Below are positions 58,407 to 64,000 of a stretch of 64,000 nt of DNA, in pieces. Source of the stretch: Bacteroidales bacterium (GTDB lineage Bacteria; Bacteroidota; Bacteroidia; Bacteroidales; UBA932); contig JAFRXI010000037.1 in NCBI GenBank assembly GCA_017437755.1, positions 1 through 64,000 on the forward strand, given 5' to 3'. The notes beneath the pieces are model-generated. The model was not told the DNA's origin, did not search any database, and saw nothing but the letters and a program-made list of their open reading frames with translations. The position numbers and the translations under genes are program-made. Position 1 is the first letter of the stretch. The number at the start of each line of letters is the position of its first letter.

Positions 58407-60911
58407 ATGAAAAAGGTTAAATATCTTCTTTATACGCTCATCGCCCTGCTGCCGGTAGTTTCCGGCTGCCGGAACAAGGAGGAGTACACTCCGGGCGAAA
58501 AAGACCTTGAGAATTGCTATGGTGTATACTTCGAGTCCATGGAGAGCACCCATTTCGTGCTGGCTCCGGAGGAACCTGCCCGGATTACGTTCAATGTCCT
58601 GAGGGATCTTGAACGTGGAGACGAAGCAATCGAGGTCCCCGCAGTTCTCAAGACCAACGACGTGGAAGTCCTTTCCTTAGGCCTTATAAAGTTTGAGAAG
58701 GCCGAGGAGAAGACGACCGTCGATGTATTCTTCCCCAAGGCGGAAATAGGAAAGACATACAATGGCTCCATCGTAATTGAGGATCCCCAGTATGCACTTA
58801 CTTACGGGACCACCCGCAGTTCCGTCTCGTTCGACGTGATCAGGGTCAAGTGGAACGAGCTTGGTGAAGGCTGGTGGAGGGACGATCTCATCGGCCCGTT
58901 CTCCGATAAACCCACCTGTATCCCTGAATACAAAGTGCAGGTGGCAGAAAGGGACGATCTGCCTGGTTATTTCCGCGTCAGCAATGTGTATTATCTTGAC
59001 TTCCTGGTTGCCTTCTATGAAAACGCCTACTCCGCTGAAGAACTAGCAGGGTACATTGCTTCCGGTGATCTCTCGATTGGTAATCCTGACATCTTCATCG
59101 ATGCCACCGATCCCGAGAACGTTAAGATTGAGCCCCAGGAAATCGGATTCCAGTATTATTCCAATGGTGTGTTCAGCATAGGCGGACCGTGGGGCGAATA
59201 CGGAGAGGCCGGAACCTATGATGAGGAAACCGGTATCATTGAATGGCCGGTTGAGGGCATTATGGTAGGCTTCGGTGCCTCACCGTTCGATTACGGAAAC
59301 ACCAGTGGCAAGACCCGCCTGGTCCTTCCTGAGCATGAGCGTCCTCTTGAGATGGACTACAGCCTTAAGATATTGAACGGCTACAGCGATGCTGAGGGTG
59401 TCATGCAGATGATGGTGACAATGGGTGAGGACGTCGAGTCCGCCAAATACGCCATCTATGAGGGAACCATCCCCGGTGACGAACTTGACGCCGCTTACGC
59501 CAACTTCGACAAGGATCCTGCCGCAAAGGTGACTGACGGCTCCGTCATGGATATCACCCTGGACAAGACCGGCCCCTACACAGCCATCGCCAAGGGTTAT
59601 GTCGGGGAGGATATAGTTGCCAAGACCTATGCGTACTTCAACTATGTTGCTGCCGGTGACAATACCAAGCATGTAAAGCTGAATGCCGGACTGATCGTCT
59701 CCGACAAGTACCTGACCGAGGGCAACACCTCCGAGAATTCCATGGAGTACTACATCAGCGGAACCGACATCACCGAGGTTTATGCGGAAATGTTCAAGAC
59801 CGAAGATTACGATGCGAATCCGGATGAATGCGTTGATTACCTCCTTTATGAAACCGAGCCGTTTGCATCTGCTGACCTGAAGAAGATCAATTCCGGCGTA
59901 CTCAGCGGTGTGATCGAGGATCTAGATCCCGGTACCGAGTATACCTTCCTGGTATATGCCTCCAACAGCTACAGCGATACCGTCGCCGTCTGCCAGTCCA
60001 TAACCGGAGGTGAGCCCGATCCTCTCGTTGCCAAGTACACGAGTGCGGACCTGGCACAATATGTCAGCAAGGACGAATTCTTTGCAACTGACTGGCGCTA
60101 CCTCGCCTGCATAACTGACGATGAAGGAGCTTTTATGAAGAAGCGTACTGAGATCGGGTCCGTCAAGTTCTCTGAGGAGGAGGATGAACTGGATGACGAC
60201 GGAAGCGTTGCTACCGATGTCATCAAGGCTACCGGGTTTACCGCCCCTTGGGCTGCCAAATTCGGGTTCAATGACACCATGTATTGGGAGTACTACAGGG
60301 GACTTATTTACAATCTCGCCAATACGTTGGGCACTGGAGCGGTTCCTTACTATTTTGCAATGGAGAGTCTGTTCAGCATGGGCGGGAGATCGACTTTCGG
60401 TCTCATGGATTCAATGATATACGGAGCCTATGTCAATGAGGGCCTGATTGCTTTCGTGGATTCCGGTGCGTATGCCAGTTACGGAGCAGCAGGAGAGGGA
60501 CTTTGCCTGTCTGTTTACAAGGATGATACCTATGGCGACGATGCTTATTTCCAGTGGATTGAGAAATTCTCGCAAATGATCCTTGCCGATCCTGCGGTCT
60601 ATCCTGCTCCTGCTCAGGAAGGTGAGGGTGGCGCCCAGGGTAGCTCCCTTGCTCCTTCAGGCCTCAAGTCCGTGGCTAAGGAGATGGCTAAGACAAGGAC
60701 CAACTTCGTGGAGACGGACCGTGGATACATCCATTCTACCATTGACAAGATTATGTCTTCCAAGCGGGTAAGCGGCCGTGGATCCTTTGGAAGGACCTGG
60801 CTTTCCGAGAATGCATTCAGGAATGCATCCTTCACGGTAAGGCCTTCCTCTGCCACAACCGTCAACAGGAAGGTGGACATCAGCTTCAAGCCCACATACC
60901 GTGAAAAATAG
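58407..60911 (+). CDS. Large surface lipoprotein of unknown function in the second SusC/SusD operon
   Basis: The product (834 residues) has a lipobox (VVSGCRNKE). It is acidic and beta-rich. Residues about 35-150 (NCYGVYFESMESTHFVLAPEEPARITFNVLRDL) resemble the Ig-like/Calx-beta-like N-terminal modules of SusE-position proteins, and residues 155-330 form a second globular part rich in Tyr and Trp (WNELGEGWWRDDLIGPF). Fibronectin III-like segments occur in the middle (SGVIEDLDPGTEYTFLVYASNSYSDT). The C-terminal 60 residues are basic and low in acidic residues. No enzyme motif is visible. It lies 16 bases after SusD and 6 bases before the protease gene, so a role in surface capture of substrate is inferred from position. 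Confidence 0.65.
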   Translation: MKKVKYLLYTLIALLPVVSGCRNKEEYTPGEKDLENCYGVYFESMESTHFVLAPEEPARITFNVLRDLERGDEAIEVPAVLKTNDVEVLSLGLIKFEKAEEKTTVDVFFPKAEIGKTYNGSIVIEDPQYALTYGTTRSSVSFDVIRVKWNELGEGWWRDDLIGPFSDKPTCIPEYKVQVAERDDLPGYFRVSNVYYLDFLVAFYENAYSAEELAGYIASGDLSIGNPDIFIDATDPENVKIEPQEIGFQYYSNGVFSIGGPWGEYGEAGTYDEETGIIEWPVEGIMVGFGASPFDYGNTSGKTRLVLPEHERPLEMDYSLKILNGYSDAEGVMQMMVTMGEDVESAKYAIYEGTIPGDELDAAYANFDKDPAAKVTDGSVMDITLDKTGPYTAIAKGYVGEDIVAKTYAYFNYVAAGDNTKHVKLNAGLIVSDKYLTEGNTSENSMEYYISGTDITEVYAEMFKTEDYDANPDECVDYLLYETEPFASADLKKINSGVLSGVIEDLDPGTEYTFLVYASNSYSDTVAVCQSITGGEPDPLVAKYTSADLAQYVSKDEFFATDWRYLACITDDEGAFMKKRTEIGSVKFSEEEDELDDDGSVATDVIKATGFTAPWAAKFGFNDTMYWEYYRGLIYNLANTLGTGAVPYYFAMESLFSMGGRSTFGLMDSMIYGAYVNEGLIAFVDSGAYASYGAAGEGLCLSVYKDDTYGDDAYFQWIEKFSQMILADPAVYPAPAQEGEGGAQGSSLAPSGLKSVAKEMAKTRTNFVETDRGYIHSTIDKIMSSKRVSGRGSFGRTWLSENAFRNASFTVRPSSATTVNRKVDISFKPTYREK

Positions 60912-60917
60912 TCTAGA

Positions 60918-62897
60918 ATGAAGTTCAATTTATTTCTTCCGGCAGCAGCAGTGATGCTGCTGCCGGTTTTCTTTTCCTGCACCGAGGCTCTGAGTGAGTC
61001 CCGGGAGCAGGAGATTGCAGTGGTCCCTGAAACCAAGGCGATCAACTCCGCCGAGGATGCCTTGGAGGGTTCCCTGCTTGTATTCCTCGACGATGAGGCA
61101 GTCTCCCAAGAGCTCGGAGAGAGGTTCCTTGCCTCCGGTGTCAAGTCCTGGCGCAGGCTCTTCCCTTCCGTTCCCGGAAAAGAAGAGCGGGAACGTCGAT
61201 TCGGCCTTGACCGCTGGTGGGTTCTGGAAACCGATTCCCCGGTGGTTGACCTGGCCTCCAGGATAGCCGGAGAGGCTCCCGTAAGGAAGATACAGTTCAA
61301 CACGAGTCTCAGGAAGGGATCGGACGGAAGCCATTTTCCGCTCAATCCCGATGCCCTTACAAAGGCTCCCGCCAAGGGATATTTCGATGATCCCGAGCTA
61401 CCAATGCAGTGGCATTTCAAGAACACCGGCGACATAGGAATTGCTGTAACCGCAAAGGCCGGGGGCGACATCAACGTGGAGGAGGCCTGGAAAATCTGCA
61501 CCGGGGACCCGTCGGTAGTCGTTGCAATCGTGGACGAGGGCATCTGCCTGACCCATCCTGACCTGAAGGACAACCTCTGGACCAATCCCAAGGAGATAGC
61601 CAACGGCATAGACGACGACGGCAACGGATACGTTGACGATATTCATGGTTACAACTTTCCAAAGAAGTCTTCAACCATAACCTGGAGCGAGAAGAATCCC
61701 GACGACCCAAGGAAGGACGATTCCGGTCACGGCAGCCATGTTGCCGGAATAATCTCGGCCGTAAACAACAATGGCAAAGGTGTTTGCGGTATTGCCGGCG
61801 GCAGCGGCAAGGGTGACGGCGTCCGTCTCATGTCGTGCCAGGTCTTTGCCGCATCTTCCCAGTCGAGCGGGTCGGCAGGGGTTCTGGCCGAGGCCATAAA
61901 GTACGCCGCCGACAACGGCGCCTCCATTGTCCAGGCATCCCTGGGATATACTTCGGGCATGTTTACCTCCGACAGGGATTATGACCGTTACACAGGCGTG
62001 GAGGTGTCGGCCCTGAAGTATTTCATGGATACATCCAACAATGACGCCCTCGACGGAGGAATCGTCATTTTCGCTGCCGGAAATGACAGCAAGCCGCTTC
62101 CCGGCTATCCCGGCGCTTACCGTGACAATATCTGCGTAACTGCCTTCGCTTCCGATTTCCTTCCGGCCCATTATACCAATTACGGTCCCGGAAGCAATGT
62201 CGCAGCACCCGGAGGGGAATATTACACGGGCGGAAAGTTCTCCTCCAACGGGGCCATCCTTTCCACCCTTCCTCCGGAGATAGAAACTTCCGGCTACGGT
62301 TACATGCAGGGGACCTCCATGGCCTGCCCTCATGCCACCGGAGTTGCCGCACTGGGTCTTTCCTATATGCTCCAGCGTAATCGCAAATACACCATCAGCG
62401 AGTTCAAGGCAATGTTCCTGACCTCGGTGTCAGATATGGACAAATGGATTTACGGTACCAAGCAGACCATCGTGGGAAGTTCCATCGGTTCCCTCAACCT
62501 GTCCCCCTACAAGGCCAACATGGGAACCGGCGCCATCGACGCCTACCGGTTTCTGCTTCAGGTGGAGGGGACCCCTTACCGTCAGGCCGTCGTGGGCGAG
62601 GAGAATGCCCTGACCCTGGCCGACTACTTCGGGGCTTCCTTCAACCAGCTTACCTATCTTTCCGTTGAAATCTCCGACGAGGACAAGGCGGCCCTCGGAA
62701 TCACCAGCTACCCGTTCATCCGTTCCGGAAGGCTTCTGATAACTCCCACCAAGGCGGGCTGCGGCAAGGTGACCATCCATGCCGTCGGCGGTGGAACCAC
62801 GATAGGAACCGAGGACGTTGTGGGTGGCATGCACATCACCAAGACCGTCGCCATAATCGCCCGTGGAGCCTCCTCCTCCAACGGGGGCTGGCTGTAA
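60918..62897 (+). CDS. Subtilisin-family (S8) serine peptidase lipoprotein
   Basis: The protein has 659 residues and a lipoprotein signal peptide (LLPVFFSC, Cys near 21). An N-terminal segment of about 150 residues has the look of an inhibitor/pro-domain (GSLLVFLDDEAVSQELGERF). The catalytic domain shows all four landmarks: Asp206 in VAIVDEGI, His271 in SGHGSHVAGI, oxyanion Asn389 in AAGNDSKP, and Ser467 in GTSMACPHATG. A beta-rich C-terminal domain follows. The peptidase should cut proteins at the cell surface or in the periplasm and supply peptides to the adjacent SusC/SusD pair. The ATG at 60918, 6 bases after the previous stop, gives the only complete signal peptide; a Met at 60954 would leave just eight residues before the Cys. 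A terminator-like hairpin overlaps codons 8-20. Confidence 0.93.
   Translation: MKFNLFLPAAAVMLLPVFFSCTEALSESREQEIAVVPETKAINSAEDALEGSLLVFLDDEAVSQELGERFLASGVKSWRRLFPSVPGKEERERRFGLDRWWVLETDSPVVDLASRIAGEAPVRKIQFNTSLRKGSDGSHFPLNPDALTKAPAKGYFDDPELPMQWHFKNTGDIGIAVTAKAGGDINVEEAWKICTGDPSVVVAIVDEGICLTHPDLKDNLWTNPKEIANGIDDDGNGYVDDIHGYNFPKKSSTITWSEKNPDDPRKDDSGHGSHVAGIISAVNNNGKGVCGIAGGSGKGDGVRLMSCQVFAASSQSSGSAGVLAEAIKYAADNGASIVQASLGYTSGMFTSDRDYDRYTGVEVSALKYFMDTSNNDALDGGIVIFAAGNDSKPLPGYPGAYRDNICVTAFASDFLPAHYTNYGPGSNVAAPGGEYYTGGKFSSNGAILSTLPPEIETSGYGYMQGTSMACPHATGVAALGLSYMLQRNRKYTISEFKAMFLTSVSDMDKWIYGTKQTIVGSSIGSLNLSPYKANMGTGAIDAYRFLLQVEGTPYRQAVVGEENALTLADYFGASFNQLTYLSVEISDEDKAALGITSYPFIRSGRLLITPTKAGCGKVTIHAVGGGTTIGTEDVVGGMHITKTVAIIARGASSSNGGWL
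60939..60975 (+). terminator. Terminator-like hairpin inside the start of the S8 peptidase gene
   Basis: CCGGCAGCAGCA (60939-60950) and TGCTGCTGCCGG (60955-60966) form a perfect 12-bp stem with a GTGA tetraloop, followed at once by TTTTCTTTT (60967-60975). It encodes part of the signal peptide, so it is both coding and a textbook intrinsic-terminator shape. Confidence 0.6.
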
Positions 62898-62902
62898 ACT
62901 GA

Positions 62903-63361
62903 ATGATTATGAGAAGATTGTTTGTTTATTTCCTTGCCGCGCTGGTTATACTGGCTGCGGCAGGGTGCAAGGGAAACAAGAAGGTGAAGACCGACATCAC
63001 CGGAGTGTGGGAACTGGAAGAGTTTTCAGGACTCAGGGCATCTGACCAGAATGTCGTGGTGTATGTGGAATTCCTGAAAGACGGGAACTTCGACCTCTTC
63101 CAGAGGATCGGCGACGGCCGGTTTGAGCATTATACGGGTTCCTGGACCCTGACCGACGATGTCCTCTCCGGCAAATATTCAGATGGGAAGAAACTTGCCG
63201 ACATGTACGATGTGTCTCTCTCTTCAGACCGTAAAACCTTGACTCTCAAATCCCAGAAGAACTCGGAAGAGTCGGTTTACCGCAAATCCTCCATTCCTTC
63301 TTCCGTCCGTGACGAGGCCAGAACCAAGGCTTCTGGGCATGATAGCGCTCCTTTTTTGTAA
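62903..63361 (+). CDS. Small lipocalin-like lipoprotein
   Basis: The product (152 residues, or 150 from the second Met) has a lipobox (LAAAGCKGN). A short beta-barrel-like domain follows: GVWELEEFSGL at the start, YVEFLKDGNFDLFQRIGDGRF in the middle, and a regular alternation of strands ending LTLKSQKNSEESVYRK. The opening G-x-W-x-L-x-x motif and the size fit Bacteroidetes lipocalin-like proteins, whose ligands are mostly unknown. It sits 5 bases after the S8 peptidase stop, so it is probably co-transcribed with the second SusC/SusD operon. The Lys/Ser-rich C-terminus looks disordered. The function is not deducible. Confidence 0.65.
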   Translation: MIMRRLFVYFLAALVILAAAGCKGNKKVKTDITGVWELEEFSGLRASDQNVVVYVEFLKDGNFDLFQRIGDGRFEHYTGSWTLTDDVLSGKYSDGKKLADMYDVSLSSDRKTLTLKSQKNSEESVYRKSSIPSSVRDEARTKASGHDSAPFL

Positions 63362-63369
63362 AAAATCCC

Positions 63370-63377
63370 TATCTTTG
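63370..63377 (+). promoter_or_regulatory. Possible -7 promoter box of the final gene
   Basis: TATCTTTG matches the TAnnTTTG consensus 19 bases before the start codon at 63397. No -33 element at the right distance is apparent, so the call is tentative. Confidence 0.4.
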
Positions 63378-63396
63378 GGTGGAAAACCTTAATAAT

Positions 63397-64000
63397 ATGA
63401 GACTCTACGCCATGAAATGGGCGCGTCTGTCATCGGTTTTGATGCTTTCCGCCCTTCTCCTGACTTTCTGCAAGCAGCCCGAACAGCCTTCCGAGCCTAA
63501 TCCTCCCGAGGAGCAGACCACGCCCGGCGACAATCCCGGTGACAATCCCGGCGACGATCCCGGCACCAATCCCGGTGACTCCGGCGAGGTGCCCGGTGAA
63601 ACTCCCGTTGACCCGGAAACGCCTGAGGTCAAGCCTGTCAAGGTAAGCGATATAACCATCCTCCCGTCGGATGAACTTTCCCTCGAGATTGGCAAAACCG
63701 CACAGCTCAGTGTTGAGATTGCCCCTGAAAATGCTGAAGACAAAGGCGTTACCTGGAGCTCTGAATCCACTGACATCGCCACAGTGAGCGACAAGGGTCT
63801 TGTCACGGCGGTGGCGGTCGGGGAGACCAATATAGTCGTCAAGTCCAAGGACGGCGGAGCGCAGAGCGTAAAGCCGGTCTCGGTCTTCAAACCGCAGCCG
63901 CAGGCCTTTACCAGCATAAGCATAACCAATTTATCCGATATCCTGGATCATCACGTCGGCAGTAATTATGTCTTTACACCCGGTGAACAATTCAGGTTCA
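63397..64000 (+). CDS. Lipoprotein with Pro/Gly/Asp repeat linker and Big2-type Ig-like domain (cut by window end)
   Basis: The frame is open from ATG 63397 to the window end (201 complete codons). A signal peptide with a possible lipobox (LLLTFC, Cys near 25) is followed by an unusual linker at about 30-75 in which PGDNPG-type units recur (NPGDNPGDDPGTNPGDSG). From about 85 a bacterial Ig-like group 2 domain is readable: ITILPSDELSLEIGKTAQLSVEIAP, then VTWSSESTDIATVSDKGLVTAVAVGETNIVVKS. Such proteins display adhesive or enzymatic domains on the surface. An alternative ATG at 63412 would shorten the signal peptide by five residues. What lies beyond the window is unknown, so the protein's main function cannot be named. 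Confidence 0.8.
   Translation, partial: MRLYAMKWARLSSVLMLSALLLTFCKQPEQPSEPNPPEEQTTPGDNPGDNPGDDPGTNPGDSGEVPGETPVDPETPEVKPVKVSDITILPSDELSLEIGKTAQLSVEIAPENAEDKGVTWSSESTDIATVSDKGLVTAVAVGETNIVVKSKDGGAQSVKPVSVFKPQPQAFTSISITNLSDILDHHVGSNYVFTPGEQFRF

Overview
The window looks like a chromosomal segment of a fairly GC-rich Bacteroidales bacterium, probably a gut or rumen species. The evidence is two SusC/SusD pairs, a hybrid two-component regulator of the Bacteroides type, many lipobox signal peptides, promoters resembling the Bacteroidetes -7 box TAnnTTTG, and a BtuG-type vitamin B12 binder. Genus is not resolvable from the sequence alone; an uncultured RC9/Cryptobacteroides-like lineage is a guess.

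Layout. 1-1.6 kb: end of the rpsB-tsf translation operon with its terminator, then a folded intergenic element. 1.9-4.5 kb (minus): FAD oxidoreductase and a DUF819 membrane protein. 4.6-15.3 kb (plus): DUF3108 protein, ketopantoate reductase, a GH2 lipoprotein, a hybrid two-component sensor/regulator and a LacZ-type GH2 gene broken by a single-base frameshift. 15.4-27.6 kb (plus): a 49-residue small ORF, a fimbrillin-like/beta-helix lipoprotein, then a tightly coupled run of exported carbohydrate-active proteins (DUF5107-TPR, clan GH-A hydrolase, DUF6259, beta-propeller lipoprotein, BNR/sialidase-like), several joined by 4-base ATGA overlaps. 27.6-38.2 kb: an alpha/alpha-barrel hydrolase and an IclR regulator on minus, divergent from a SusC-SusD-lipoprotein-GH43 operon on plus. 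The IclR/SusC intergenic region carries a palindromic operator candidate repeated 51 bp apart, overlapping both predicted promoters.

38.2-42.3 kb (minus): a B12 uptake operon, cobalamin riboswitch - btuG - btuB - short FecCD-type permease. 42.4-52.6 kb: the most unusual part. A STAS anti-anti-sigma-type protein is followed after 4 bases by a 2428-residue NRPS (C-A-PCP-C-A-PCP-reductase), then an overlapping Sfp-type phosphopantetheinyl transferase, and convergently a membrane sensor carrying both an SpoIIE/PP2C phosphatase and an RsbW-like ATPase/kinase domain. This looks like a reductively released N-acyl dipeptide (aldehyde or alcohol) pathway with its own partner-switching signalling pair. 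52.9 kb: tRNA-Ser(GGA).

53.4-64 kb (plus): a second SusC/SusD operon with a large surface lipoprotein, a subtilisin-family (S8) lipoprotein protease, a lipocalin-like lipoprotein and the start of a Big2-type Ig-domain lipoprotein. The protease suggests peptide or protein rather than glycan acquisition. A perfect terminator-like hairpin lies inside the start of the protease gene.

All functions are read from motifs and context; no searches were run.
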